A stretch of DNA of 64,000 bases from Chloroflexota bacterium (GCA_028875055.1 JAPPGG010000064.1:37592-101591); one strand, 5' to 3'; positions 9,569-19,086 are shown, counted from the first letter of the stretch. Numbers and translations are program-made. Notes: a model not told the origin generated them from the letters alone.

Positions 9569-9582
9569 GGTTTATCTCCTCA

Positions 9583-9861
9583 TCAGTGGTAGTCGACGAG
9601 ATCAACGTCGTAGACGTCGCCAGATTCAAACCTAAAGGTAATCCGCCAGTTGCCCGTAATCGAAATGCTCCACAACCCTCTTCGGTCTCCTCTGAGTGGA
9701 TGCAGTCTATATCCTGGAAGATCGAGATCACTCGGCTTGCCGGCGGCTTCCAGGTCTGCCAGGGCTAGATTGATTCGGTCCAATTGGTCGGCGGCTATCC
9801 TGCTGGGATCGTCTCGCTCATAGAGCCGCCTCAACCCTCGATGGCGAAACGAACGGATCAT
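9583..9861 (-). CDS. higB: HigB-type toxin (RelE-superfamily mRNA interferase)
   Basis: This is a 92-residue protein starting MIRSFRHRGLRRLYE and ending with GDVYDVDLVDYH. The central LHPLRGDRRGLWSISI and NWRITFRF are diagnostic of HigB toxins, which cleave mRNA on the ribosome. Toxin precedes antitoxin, as usual for higBA. The start ATG at 9861 lies six bases after a TATAAT box, so the transcript is predicted to be leaderless. A 724-codon open frame runs into this gene from upstream on the same strand, but it is the antisense of the 1083-residue gene and is not a fusion. Confidence 0.92.
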   Translation of the reverse strand: MIRSFRHRGLRRLYERDDPSRIAADQLDRINLALADLEAAGKPSDLDLPGYRLHPLRGDRRGLWSISITGNWRITFRFESGDVYDVDLVDYH

Positions 9862-9867
9862 GAACCG

Positions 9868-9896
9868 ATTATACCGTGTGTCGGTACGCCTATCAA
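9868..9896 (-). promoter_or_regulatory. higBA promoter with candidate operator in spacer
   Basis: On the minus strand TTGATA (9891-9896), a 17-base spacer and TATAAT (9868-9873) form a near-consensus sigma-70 promoter. The spacer holds GGCGTACCGACA, also found as an inverted pair at 9065-9100. HigA is the likely binder; this is inferred from position only. Confidence 0.75.
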
Positions 9897-9978
9897 ATGA
9901 CCATCTCGCATGTGAACAATCCCTAACAACTTCCTCCCAGTTGCGCCGGCAACCGCTGTTGGGTAAGGTATTCCCAAG

Positions 9979-12900
9979 ATGCCCATGTATCCCCACATAG
10001 CGGACTACTACGCCAGGCGGCAGGAACTGGTCGAGTTTGGCGGCTCGGACAACGAGCTGAACATCCGCCCGGCCTTCCAGAACTGCCTGGACGCCTACTG
10101 CCGGGAGCACCGGGAACGGCTGGTCCTCATTCCCGAGCTGAAAACGGCGGGCAACGTGATCCCCGACGGCACGGTGAAGGACACCCTGCGCATGGCCCGG
10201 GGCTACTGGGAGGCCAAGGACAGCCACGACGACCTGGACGCTGAGATACAGGCCAAGTTCAACCGGGGCTATCCCAGGGACAACATCGTGTTCGAGGATT
10301 CGGAGACGGCGGTGCTGGTGCAGAACGGCGACGTGGCGCTGCGGGTGGACATGTCCCGCCCCGGGGAGTTGCACCGGCTGATACGCCGTTTCCTGGACTA
10401 CGAACTGCCCAGCATCGAGGAGTTCCGCCAGGCCCAGGCCCAGTTCAAGGCCGACCTGCCGGCGGTGCTGGAGAACCTGCGCCAGTCGGTGGCGGCAGCG
10501 GAAGAGGGCAACGCCGACTACCGGACGAGGGCGGCGGAGTTCCTGGCCCTGTGCCGCGGGAGCATCGGCCCCGACGTGTCCGCGGCCGACGTGCGGGAGA
10601 TGCTGCTCCAGCACATCCTGACCAAGGACATCTTCCACCGCGTGTTCGACGAGGACCAGTTCCACCGGGAAAACAACGTGGCCAGCCAGTTGGACGACCT
10701 GGAAAGCGCCTTCTTCACCGGCAACGTGCGGCGGGAGGCCATCGACCGGCTGCGGGCCTACTACGGGGCCATCGGGCGGGCGGCAGACGAGATCGCCGAC
10801 TATGCGGAGAAGCAGCAGTTCCTCAAGGCCGTCTACGAGGATTTTTATAAAGCCTACAATCCCGCCGCCGCCGACCGCCTCGGCGTGGTCTATACCCCCA
10901 ACGAGGTGGTGGACTTCATCATTCGGGGCACGGACTGGCTGCTGCAAAAGCACTTCGGCAAGACCCTGGCCGACGACAACGTGCAGATCCTGGACCCGGC
11001 CACGGGGACGGGCACCTTCGTCACCAACCTGATCAACCATCTGCCCCTGGAGCGGCTGGAGCGCAAGTACCTGAATGAAGTCCACGCCAACGAGGTGGCA
11101 ATCCTGCCCTACTACATCGCCAACCTGAACATCGAGTACACCTACCGGGAGCGGACGGGGGAGTACCTGGAGTTTCCCAACCTGTGCTTCGTGGACACGC
11201 TGGACAACATGGACTGGCAGCAACGGGGCGCGACGGGTGGGGCGGTGACGCGGCAGGGGGCCTTCAACCTGGGGGCGCTGTCGGAAGAGAACTGGATACG
11301 GGTGCAGGAGCAGAACGAGAAGCCCATCAGCGTGATCATCGGCAACCCGCCGTACAACGACCAGCAGTTCAACTGGTACGATGCTAACCCGAACCGCAAA
11401 TATCCTGCGATTGACCAACGCATCAGTGATACTTACATTTTTGCAAGCACGGCCCAGAGGACACACCAGTACGACATGTACAAGCGGTTCATCCGGTGGG
11501 CATCCGATAGGCTGGACGACGACGGGATAATCGGGTTTGTAACGAACCGGGCCTACCTGGACACCCGCCAGGACGACGGTTTCCGCAAGGTGGCGGCGGA
11601 AGAATTCACCGACATCTACGTGCTTGACCTCGGCTCGGACGTGCGGCGCAACCCGAAAATCTCCGGCACCAGCCACAACGTCTTCGGCATCCAGACCGGC
11701 GTGGCCATCGGGTTCTTTGTGAGGGAGAAAGCCAAGTTGGGACAGTGCGGCATTCACTACGCCCGGCGGGAAGACGCGGAACTGGCGAAGGACAAACTTG
11801 CTTATCTGGGGGACGCCGTGTTGGACGGCATTGAGTTTGAGCCCATCATGCCGGACAAGCGCAACGACTGGCTCAACCAGTCTAACAGCGACTTTGAGAC
11901 TTTAATGCCGCTCGCGACACCGCGTACCCAACGTTCCAAGGGTACTGACGACCAGCAAGCGGTGTTTGGGTTGCATTCGATAGGAATTAGCACCAATCGT
12001 GATGAGTGGGTGTACGATTTCGACGCCGATTCCGTGTCTGACAAAATACTTTTCTTTTGTAGAACCTATAGGGACGAGATTCGTCGGATCGAGCAAGAGA
12101 AGCCGGGCGTTGATTCTATTGGCGGTTGGGTGGATAGATCCATCAAATGGACGACCGAGCTTGAGGGCCATTTGGTCAAAGGCGACACCATATCTTTCTC
12201 GGAACAGAACATCGTCTCTGGATTGTATCGGCCATTTGTCATCAAGCATTGCTACTACGCGCCAATCATTACCCATCGAAGGTATCAGATGCCGCGAATT
12301 TTCCCGCACGACCTTTTAGGTGGAAATAAGGTGCTCTGCTTTCCAGGCAATGCCACCAGCAACGGATTTCAGGTTTTGGCGACCGACAGGGTATTTTCAC
12401 ACGACCTGCTGAAAACGACCCAATGCCTCCCCCTCTACCGCTACACCGACGAAGGGGAGCGGGTCTGCAACATCACCGAGTGGGGCATCCGGCAATTCAA
12501 CGACCACTACCGGCAGGAGTGGGGCAACGCTTTCGACGAACTTGCCGGACCGGAGGGCATCACCGCCGAGGACATCTTCGCCTATACCTACGCCGTGCTC
12601 CACGACCCGGTGTACCGCCACGACTACCAAGTGGACCTGCTGAGAGAATTTCCCCGGCTGCCCTTCTACCTCGATTTTCACCTGTGGCGGGGCATGGGCC
12701 GGGAACTGCTGGACCTGCACGTCGGGTTCGAGCAGGCGGAACCCTGGCCCCTGGAGCGGGTTGACCTGGAGGGAGAACCCAGGCGGGTTATCCTGCGGGC
12801 CGATAGAGAGCAGGGAGCCATCGTGCTGGACGACAGGACCACGCTGCGGGGAGTTCCGCCGGAGGCGTGGGAGTACCAGTTGGGCAGCCGCTCGGCCCTG

Positions 12901-13230
12901 GAATGGGTTCTGGACCAGTACAAGGAACGCAAGCCCCGGGACCCGACCGTCGCCCAACGGTTCAACACCTACCGTTTCGCCGACCACAAGGAACAGGTGA
13001 TAGACCTGCTGCGGCGGGTTTGCGCGGTCAGCGTTAAGACGGTGGAGATCGTCAGAAGCATGGCCTATTGGGAAGGCGGACAACTGATCGTGTTCGGCGA
13101 CCGCGACAAGCGCGAGTGGGAGACCATGGCGCTGGAATCCTTTAACTCCTACTATGATGAATCCGATGATGATCCTAAATATCAGGCATGGTTAGCCGCG
13201 TTGCCCGATATTCGGGAGCAGAGAGATTGA
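9979..13230 (+). CDS. Helicase-free ISP-like restriction-modification protein (nuclease + N6-adenine MTase + TRD)
   Basis: This single polypeptide of 1083 residues carries three parts. Residues 60-80 hold a PD-(D/E)XK site (PDGT and WEAKD). The SAM motif DPATGTGTF lies at about 338-346 and the catalytic NPPY at about 456-459. The C-terminal half resembles the LlaBIII/ISP coupler and target-recognition region. Unlike full ISP enzymes there is no helicase, so it may cut as a type II-like enzyme. The stretch coding for the recognition domain (about 11.9-12.4 kb) is visibly more AT-rich than the rest, as in recombining specificity domains. higBA lies divergently upstream and a MazF gene follows 2 bases after the stop. 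Confidence 0.85.
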   Translation: MPMYPHIADYYARRQELVEFGGSDNELNIRPAFQNCLDAYCREHRERLVLIPELKTAGNVIPDGTVKDTLRMARGYWEAKDSHDDLDAEIQAKFNRGYPRDNIVFEDSETAVLVQNGDVALRVDMSRPGELHRLIRRFLDYELPSIEEFRQAQAQFKADLPAVLENLRQSVAAAEEGNADYRTRAAEFLALCRGSIGPDVSAADVREMLLQHILTKDIFHRVFDEDQFHRENNVASQLDDLESAFFTGNVRREAIDRLRAYYGAIGRAADEIADYAEKQQFLKAVYEDFYKAYNPAAADRLGVVYTPNEVVDFIIRGTDWLLQKHFGKTLADDNVQILDPATGTGTFVTNLINHLPLERLERKYLNEVHANEVAILPYYIANLNIEYTYRERTGEYLEFPNLCFVDTLDNMDWQQRGATGGAVTRQGAFNLGALSEENWIRVQEQNEKPISVIIGNPPYNDQQFNWYDANPNRKYPAIDQRISDTYIFASTAQRTHQYDMYKRFIRWASDRLDDDGIIGFVTNRAYLDTRQDDGFRKVAAEEFTDIYVLDLGSDVRRNPKISGTSHNVFGIQTGVAIGFFVREKAKLGQCGIHYARREDAELAKDKLAYLGDAVLDGIEFEPIMPDKRNDWLNQSNSDFETLMPLATPRTQRSKGTDDQQAVFGLHSIGISTNRDEWVYDFDADSVSDKILFFCRTYRDEIRRIEQEKPGVDSIGGWVDRSIKWTTELEGHLVKGDTISFSEQNIVSGLYRPFVIKHCYYAPIITHRRYQMPRIFPHDLLGGNKVLCFPGNATSNGFQVLATDRVFSHDLLKTTQCLPLYRYTDEGERVCNITEWGIRQFNDHYRQEWGNAFDELAGPEGITAEDIFAYTYAVLHDPVYRHDYQVDLLREFPRLPFYLDFHLWRGMGRELLDLHVGFEQAEPWPLERVDLEGEPRRVILRADREQGAIVLDDRTTLRGVPPEAWEYQLGSRSALEWVLDQYKERKPRDPTVAQRFNTYRFADHKEQVIDLLRRVCAVSVKTVEIVRSMAYWEGGQLIVFGDRDKREWETMALESFNSYYDESDDDPKYQAWLAALPDIREQRD

Positions 13231-13232
13231 CC

Positions 13233-13556
13233 ATGGTTGGCGATATCGTCATTTTACCCTTTCCTTACGCCGACAGTGCAGATGCGAAAGATCGTCCTAC
13301 CGTCCTGCTGGCCGATGTAGGCGATGGCAGATATGCAGACTGGATAGTTTGTCCCGTGACGACAAGCCCGATACCGCACCGCAGAGCAATACCCATCGGT
13401 GAGGCTGATTTGGTGGCCGGAAGTTTGGATCCGGACAGCAAGGTGCGCCCGGACCGGCTGGCTACCTTTGCCGCAAACAGATTCGGCAATACCATCGCCC
13501 GCCTGACCGAAGCCAAGACCGCGGAGGTCTTGGCCGTGGTCAGGTCTTTGTTCTAG
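13233..13556 (+). CDS. MazF/PemK-type endoribonuclease toxin
   Basis: This 107-residue protein starting MVGDIVILPFPYAD contains the PemK/MazF signatures RPTVLL, VCPVTTSP and SKVRPDRL; the family cleaves mRNA at short motifs. The start at 13233 lies 2 bases after the stop of the restriction-modification gene, so the two are probably cotranscribed. No separate antitoxin gene is present. The acidic, aromatic tail of the preceding protein (residues after about 1050) is a conceivable antitoxin-derived segment, but I cannot show that. Confidence 0.85.
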   Translation: MVGDIVILPFPYADSADAKDRPTVLLADVGDGRYADWIVCPVTTSPIPHRRAIPIGEADLVAGSLDPDSKVRPDRLATFAANRFGNTIARLTEAKTAEVLAVVRSLF

Positions 13557-13575
13557 CCGGTTGTTTAGCCGAAAT

Positions 13576-14595
13576 TCACTGGAGACCAGTCCAAGTCCCT
13601 ACTTGGTCGTCAGCTTGCTTCAGCATGGCCGAACAACCCCGCTCGTCCACGATATGGTTCACGGAGACCCGCCCGTGGCGGCCGTAGCCGCTGGTGTAGG
13701 CGAAATGCACCTCCGCGCCCCAGGGCACACGCCCGCCGACGCGGATGGTTCCGTCGCCGGGCTTGCCGCCGCTCCGTGGCCCGCCGGCGCCGCGTATGAC
13801 CACCCCGTTGCGCCCGCCCTTCTTCCAGGCCATGACCTTGAGTTCCACCGGCGCCACCAGTTCCGCCGGAGAAGGCGCGAACAGGACCTGGTGCAGCCGC
13901 CGGAGCACGTCCCCGGAGGGCTTGCGCTTGCCGTTCATTACCTGGGAGAGCATGGCGGTGCTGATGCCCGCCCGTCGCGCCGTCTCGTTCTGGCTCCACC
14001 CGTGGGCGTCCATCCGATCCCACAGGGCCTGCAGGTCCACCTCGGCAGGCTGGGCGGTCTCCACCTTCACCGGAGCCTCCAGCACCGTCTCCATCCGGGC
14101 CTGGGCGGACGGGCTGAGGTTGCGCTGGCCCCGGCTGACCTGGGTAACGTACCCGTAGGTCAGCCCCGTCCGGTCCGCCACCTGCCGTAGGGTGAGGCCC
14201 TGCTCCCTGGCCCGTTCCCGGAGGTAGGTGCTTTCTCCACCTTTGACCACGCCGTCCTGGCGGTGGGCGACGCCCTGGGGAGGGACCCAGCCCAGGACGG
14301 CCTCGATCCTGCCGCGCATGAAGGGGGTGAGGGTCTTCTTGCCCCGGGCGACCTGGGACAGGTGGGACGGACCGACGCCCACCAGAGTGGCCAGTTCCTT
14401 GATGTTGAGGCCGCGCTGCCTGGCGGCCACGGACAGGTGGGACTCGGCCCGGCCGGTGCCGGCGACGGATTCGACTACTGGAGCGGCGGTTTCGCCAGTG
14501 TAGTTGACGTTGCTGGCGTCGTGGCTGTCGTTGGCCTGGACGCTGGGTTCGATGCTGTGGTTGTAGCTGACGGTGTTCGTGGTGTTGGCCTTCAT
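13576..14595 (-). CDS. Triple helix-turn-helix (XRE) regulator
   Basis: The start at 14595 is fixed by GGAGG seven bases upstream and gives 339 residues. Three successive lambda-repressor-like HTH units lie at about 54-101, 124-172 and 190-238, each with a QVxxGx or QVSRGx turn. A conserved C-terminal domain (about 246-325) follows with GGRNGVVI and PWGAEVHFAYTSGY. Three DNA-binding units in one chain suggest binding to closely spaced repeats; the 41-bp array 1.2 kb upstream is a candidate target. A decayed paralogue with the same C-terminal domain lies at the window end. Converges on the MazF gene. Exact role unknown; a regulator or partition-like protein of an integrative element is my inference. 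Confidence 0.8.
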   Translation of the reverse strand: MKANTTNTVSYNHSIEPSVQANDSHDASNVNYTGETAAPVVESVAGTGRAESHLSVAARQRGLNIKELATLVGVGPSHLSQVARGKKTLTPFMRGRIEAVLGWVPPQGVAHRQDGVVKGGESTYLRERAREQGLTLRQVADRTGLTYGYVTQVSRGQRNLSPSAQARMETVLEAPVKVETAQPAEVDLQALWDRMDAHGWSQNETARRAGISTAMLSQVMNGKRKPSGDVLRRLHQVLFAPSPAELVAPVELKVMAWKKGGRNGVVIRGAGGPRSGGKPGDGTIRVGGRVPWGAEVHFAYTSGYGRHGRVSVNHIVDERGCSAMLKQADDQVGTWTGLQ

Positions 14596-15806
14596 GTCGT
14601 TTCCTCCGAAAGGCGGAAAGCGAGGCCGGCCCGAATGGACCGACCCCGCTCTCCGGTTCAAGATGCAGGTCGTTGGGTGCGGTCCATTCGCCGCTGTGGT
14701 TGTGCTCGCCGGTGGCGAAACACGAAGAGCGGGGCCGCCTCCCCGCAGATGGGAGAGACGGCCCCGCTCGTAGGCGCCTATTCGGTTGTCAGGGGCGACC
14801 CACGCAGCCGCCCCGGTTGCCGCCACGCCGCGCTTGGGGGCGGCGGGCTTTGTGTTGTCACTGCCGGTTCAGCGGTTGCTCCAACCGGCCCGCTATGGCA
14901 GGGAACTCACGATGGTCGTTGTTGCTGTGGATCACCTCCTCGATGTGCTTGTGCTGGTAGTCGTCGCAGCTGTCGCTGAGGTTCTGCTGGTTGCCGGCCC
15001 GGTTGCCGACGCCAGCGACAACGCTGGCACTTGGCCCGGCTCCTGCCATTCGTGGCGCCATATTGGAGATGGCGCCGTTGCCTGTCCGGGCCACCCCGCG
15101 CGAGACGCAATGCGCCCACGGTGGTGTTCGGCAGGTCAAGCCAGCCGGTGCGGGAGGCGCACTGCGCCCAGGCCGGTATTGCTACTCCGAGCGCCAGTTC
15201 TCCAATCTGGCGCAAGGCGCAGTTCGGCCAGGGTCGGACTTGGCATTAACAGTGGGACTGGCAGGTGGGGAATTGGCGTGAACGCAAGCGGCCTGACCGC
15301 CGGTCGCGTGGTCAGGGACCGGGCCAGGGGAAACCGCGTGGCGGCAGAAGCCGTCCGGCCCGTCGTCGGGGAATGACCGGCCGGGGCAACGTGAAGCGGC
15401 GGCGGTGGCTGCCGTGGTTGGGCAGCTACGCCGCAGATTTGAAGAGCGCGCCGGAGCCGTTCAGGCGCTCCAGCGGCAGGGTGAGAGCAGGGCGAAGGGC
15501 GTCAGCCGCTCCGCCGGGTTAGCCGTGTGGCAGGAAAATCCGGGATGCCGCTTTGTTTCGGTTCATCACCTCCTTGACGATGTGATGGTTGACGTTGGCC
15601 AGGGCAGCTTTGTCCCGGCAGGGTTTGGGTTCGGGCTGGGGCGCCGCGAGCGGAACCCGCAACGCCTCAGCCTGGTTTGGGAACGCAGCGGGATCAATCG
15701 CTCCGCACCCGCCGCCCGTTGACGGGAGCGATCAACTCCGGTCAGCGGACGGGTGTCCAATGACCGGGGGAGTCACCTCCGAGCCATTGAACGGCGCCCT
15801 GCGACT
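14596..15806. other. Leader region without a secure gene
   Basis: On the minus strand two short segments both contain an AGGAGGTGAT-type ribosome site with related surroundings (near 14935 and 15555). The second is followed by a possible 15-codon peptide starting MNRNK. I would not call either a gene. No long frame looks protein-like. Confidence 0.35.
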
Positions 15807-15955
15807 GGAGGACTTAAACACTCCAGCCGCCGGACTGCCCAACGGGAGAAGGGCTTGACACTCCAACCCGTTGGACGAGGCCGGGGAAGAAGGACTTGAA
15901 CACTCCAACCACCGGCCCGCGCTGCCTGCGGAGGACTTGAACACCCCGCGTCGGC
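15807..15955. repeat. Iteron-like array, four units at exact 41-bp period
   Basis: The units GACTTAAACACTCC, GGCTTGACACTCC, GACTTGAACACTCC and GACTTGAACACCCC begin at 15811, 15852, 15893 and 15934, exactly 41 bp apart. The shared unit extends about 25 bp with flanking CCGG-type ends. Spacing near four helical turns places every unit on one DNA face. It could be an origin, partition or operator site; it lies between two element-type regulatory genes. The remaining 15956-16149 stretch has no gene. Confidence 0.75.
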
Positions 15956-16149
15956 AGCGTTCCCTCGTGGACCAGCCTTTCGGCAAAGCCCGGGCTGAGG
16001 GAGGGACCCCCAGGTTTCTACGGCGGGAAACTCTGGAAAAGCCTGACAACACGGATATTGTCGGCCTTACTGACGCCCCTGGGTAGGCCGTGCGCGCCCC
16101 ACCGGGCAAGTGTTAACCGGATTGGAACCGGCCCTTTCGGGGCGGCTAC

Positions 16150-16977
16150 CTACCTGCGCCACAGCCGCCACGGCAGCTCCAGCGCCCGGAGCGGCCACCG
16201 CAGCCGTTCCCGCCGCTTGCGGGCCCGGCGGGTCTCCGCCAGGGTGGTCCTTCGCCAGTTGGTCTGGTTGTTGCGGTCCAGGCCCGTGAGGGGATAGTCC
16301 TGCGGGGGCAGGGTCAGGCCGTGGTCATCCAGGAGCGCCAGTTCCACGGTCATGAGCCGTTCCTCCTCGCGCAGCCAGTCCAGGCCTTTCCCCCGGTCGG
16401 GATGGCTTTCCCGCAGTTCCCGCCACTCCCGGATCAGGGGCCAGGCGTCGCCGAAGACCTGTTCGTCGTCAGGGGCCGTTTCCAGGGTGGCCAGTTCGGG
16501 GAACTCGCGGCGCGGCGGACGCGGCGGTGAAGACGGCGAACCGGGGCCGGCGGCAGGCGTTGCCCTCGGCGGACCCTTCGCCCTTTCCACTTTCGCCAGC
16601 CTTCCCTCGATGCCGCGCAAAGCCTGGCCGTGAGCCGCAACCTCGCCCTGGACGGCGGCCAGACCCACGGCGGTCTCCTGGGCCAGTTCCTCCACCCTAT
16701 CCAGCCGCCCGGCCAGCAGGTCGTTGCGCTGCCGCTGCTCCTGGGCCGGCGACCCGGCCCCGTCAAGCAGCGCCCGGTCCAGGGCCACCCGCATCCGCCG
16801 GGTGAGTTGTCCGCTCTCCAGGCTGGCGGTCAGGGTGCGGTGGTCCACGTCCAGGTCCGCCGCCGCCTGGCGCGGTCCCTTGTCGCGCACCAGTTCGTCC
16901 AGCAGGGCCATCAGCCGCAGGTGGTGCAGGTCCTCGATGCTCTCGCTCCGGTGGATGCCCGGCGTCTCCGCTGTCAT
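16150..16977 (-). CDS. HTH-domain protein with coiled coil
   Basis: The start at 16977 (GGAGG eight bases upstream) gives 275 residues. Residues 20-72 form a small domain with pattern GPRQAAADLDVDHRTL, then LTRRMRVALDRAL, which looks like a HTH plus a helix. A coiled coil (about 78-130), a proline-rich linker (about 135-160) and a basic C-terminus follow. The N-terminal domain is related to those of the genes at 27059 and 19087 and the broken copy at 18425. I infer a DNA-binding structural or regulatory protein of the mobile element. No known family name comes to mind. Confidence 0.6.
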   Translation of the reverse strand: MTAETPGIHRSESIEDLHHLRLMALLDELVRDKGPRQAAADLDVDHRTLTASLESGQLTRRMRVALDRALLDGAGSPAQEQRQRNDLLAGRLDRVEELAQETAVGLAAVQGEVAAHGQALRGIEGRLAKVERAKGPPRATPAAGPGSPSSPPRPPRREFPELATLETAPDDEQVFGDAWPLIREWRELRESHPDRGKGLDWLREEERLMTVELALLDDHGLTLPPQDYPLTGLDRNNQTNWRRTTLAETRRARKRRERLRWPLRALELPWRLWRR

Positions 16978-16991
16978 GTTCCCGCCTCCGC

Positions 16992-17092
16992 ATACAAAAA
17001 TGTTCGTTTCAAACAGGGCGATTGCACGCGGTCCCCGATTTCCCCTGGGACAAAAATGCACGTTTCAGGTAGGGCCGTTGTACCCGGAGCTT
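16992..17092. repeat. Imperfect direct repeat upstream of the 16977 gene
   Basis: acaaaaatgttcgtttc (from 16994) and acaaaaatgcacgtttc (from 17050) begin two related 40-bp units, 56 bp apart, which continue with AGGGC(G/C)(A/G)TTG(C/T)AC(G/C)CGG. The first unit contains AAACAGGGCGATTGCA, repeated exactly at 48271. The position suggests regulatory binding sites for the minus-strand gene. The gap on to 17578 has no gene I trust. Confidence 0.5.
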
Positions 17093-17578
17093 GGAACGGG
17101 GCCTTACGAAAACCGTTAACAGGAAAGGTCCGGTAGGGGGCCGATTTCCCCAGGTTCCAGGTTCAAAACGTCCTGACCTGCATTGCCGCCACCGGACGCG
17201 ACTCCTGTACACCCCAATGACACCACGAGAGGGACCGTTGGCGTAAGGCCCGGCGCGCCCCCGCAGGATGGTGGGGGCGCGCGCGAGGTTATACGGAGGG
17301 AGATGTTCGTTCACACTCTACGGCAGTGGCGGAGCGTCTCCGGCACGCCTTCAACCAACGAGAGGCAGAAGAAGACCAGAAGACCGGTGACCATGCTGAA
17401 TGCCGTTTTCACCGGAGTGGCCACCGAGCCGGCATCGCCGGCGGCGTCCGGCCCCAGGGTTTGCCCGGCGGGGTTCATGAGCCGGCGGGGAGGGCCAGGG
17501 GAAGCGCCGGGCAGAGGAACGCGGCCAGCGACCACACCACGACGCCCTCGGCGCCGGGGCCGCAGAACACGGAGGAAC

Positions 17579-17806
17579 ATGACGAAATCGAATCAGGGGA
17601 ACCGGTACCGGCGAAGGTCGAGCCGGGGGAATCAACCCGCCGGGCAACGGCGTGGGCAAGTGGACGCCGAGCTGCCGGAGCAGCAGCATAGACCCGATTA
17701 CTCGCCCCAGCAGCGGGAGCAGGTCCGGGAGGGTCTGCGCATTCTGGCCCGGCTGATTGCGCGGGCGCACCTGCGGCGGCAGAAAGGGTGCCCACGACCG
17801 GAATGA
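17579..17806 (+). CDS. Small basic helical protein
   Basis: ATG at 17579 with GGAGG five bases upstream opens a 75-residue protein starting MTKSNQGNRYRRR. It ends in an amphipathic helix, YSPQQREQVREGLRIL then ARLIARAHLRRQK. The arginine-rich N-terminus and helical tail resemble small element-encoded accessory proteins. The same frame stays open upstream to an ATG at 17303 with its own GGAGGG, but that part has low-complexity composition, so I prefer the short form. Function unknown. Confidence 0.45.
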   Translation: MTKSNQGNRYRRRSSRGNQPAGQRRGQVDAELPEQQHRPDYSPQQREQVREGLRILARLIARAHLRRQKGCPRPE

Positions 17807-18424
17807 CCGGCGGGTGTTAGAAGAGAGCCGCGGCGCCGGGACGCTTTCACCAACCCAGTCCGAAGCCAAACCCTTCCAGCAACCACTCAACCGCCGTGGG
17901 CCGCTTCAGCGTCACGAGCAAGAGCAAGACGTTGAGCGAGACGGCGTTGAGCGCCAGGTCAAAGGCGGAGCCCCCATGCCGTCTATAGCGCAGAACTCAG
18001 AATTGAACCACAGCCTTCCGGTGAAGCCTCCCTGTGCGGCGATTGCCAGCCGCGAGAGCAGGATGATGTCCCGCATCGACGTGGACGCCGGAGGAGCGGG
18101 GCTCAACTCCGTGATCCGCGTCACGCAGCGGGTGGCGTTGGTCTCCGTTGAAACCGACGCGGGGAGAGCAAGGCTCGATCCCTGGCGAACGGTCCGGGTC
18201 GGGGACGGACCCGCCAGCTTTCGTTCGGGAAAGACTGGAAAAACCGTAAACTGCATTGATTATCGCCCGCGCCCACGTCGCAGGGAACGGATTTAGGAAG
18301 CGCCTGGTCCGCCCCGCCGGTGATCGCTTGCTCCGCGCTTGCTGGCCGCTCGCCGCCGACATCTCTAACGTAACCGTGAGCCACGACGCCGCGCGGCCGG
18401 CCCCGGCGCTGACGGCAGCCATGT
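17807..18424. other. Gap without a supportable gene
   Basis: Several overlapping frames are open on both strands because of high GC, but none shows family motifs or a good start. Confidence 0.4.
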
Positions 18425-18648
18425 CCGCTAATTCCACCACGCCCCCAGCTCGAGCGCCCGGCGCAGCCAGCGCAGGATGAACCGCCGGGCCAACGACTTC
18501 CTGGTGTTCGCCAGGGCCTTCCACAGTCTCCGCCCTGCCCGCCTTTTCGACCAATTCCCGCAGGAGCATCCGCAGCGCGAACTCCCGCAAGCCCCTGGCG
18601 TCGCCCATCCCTTCGTCCTGGGCATCCATCGCGCCCTGCTTTTTCATG
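18425..18648 (-). pseudogene. Frameshifted copy of the small HTH-domain gene
   Basis: From ATG at 18648 (GAGGGTGAG upstream) the frame reads through LREFALRMLLRELVEKAG, matching the start of the domain in the 16977 gene. The second half continues only in the next frame: TRKSLARRFILRWLRRALELG, equivalent to RRMRVALDRALLDG. One frameshift near 18525 therefore breaks it. The sequence on to 19086 has no gene. Confidence 0.5.
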
Positions 18649-19086
18649 CTCACCCTCTTGGCCGTGATGTCCGATAGGATGTCCAATAGGGAGTTGCCGG
18701 TAGGCGGGAATAGGGCCAGGTCAACCAATCGCTCGCCCTGATGGGGCTGGGAGTTCACTGCCCAAAGGGGAATTTCTCCGGAACCTGCCCTTTCAGCCAA
18801 GCGCTCGCAAGACCGCCCTGAATTCCCTCGAATTCCGCCGGTTTCAAGTTCAAAATATCCCCCGACTTCCCAAAAGGGCATTCCTCCCGATCTCTGTACG
18901 CGGGTATGCCATCACACCGGGCCCCGGCAGGTCCCACGGCGCGAGAAATGCAATGCAACCGGCGTCCTAAACCCGCCCGAAGCCACGAAAAGGTCGTCGC
19001 CCCAAACGCCGTGCCAAGCGCCGTGTCCGGGTCGATGCAGCTTTGAAATCCTGCCGGCGGCCTTCCGTCAAGCGGTTTGGACCTTC

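Noticed and set aside
9583..11757. 724-codon minus-strand open frame ending in higB
   Set aside because: Almost all of it is antisense to the 1083-residue restriction-modification gene; only the last 92 codons have a start, promoter and family motifs (higB).
15807..15955. CRISPR array
   Set aside because: Units are imperfect and short (about 14-25 bp), only four copies are present, and there are no cas genes in the window.
15732..16109. 125-codon minus-strand frame across the 41-bp array
   Set aside because: Its repeated GVFKSS/LECSS words are translations of the DNA repeat; there is no start signal.
17183..17806. Full-length 207-codon frame including the small basic protein
   Set aside because: The first two thirds are low-complexity; the part from 17579 has its own ribosome site and protein-like sequence.
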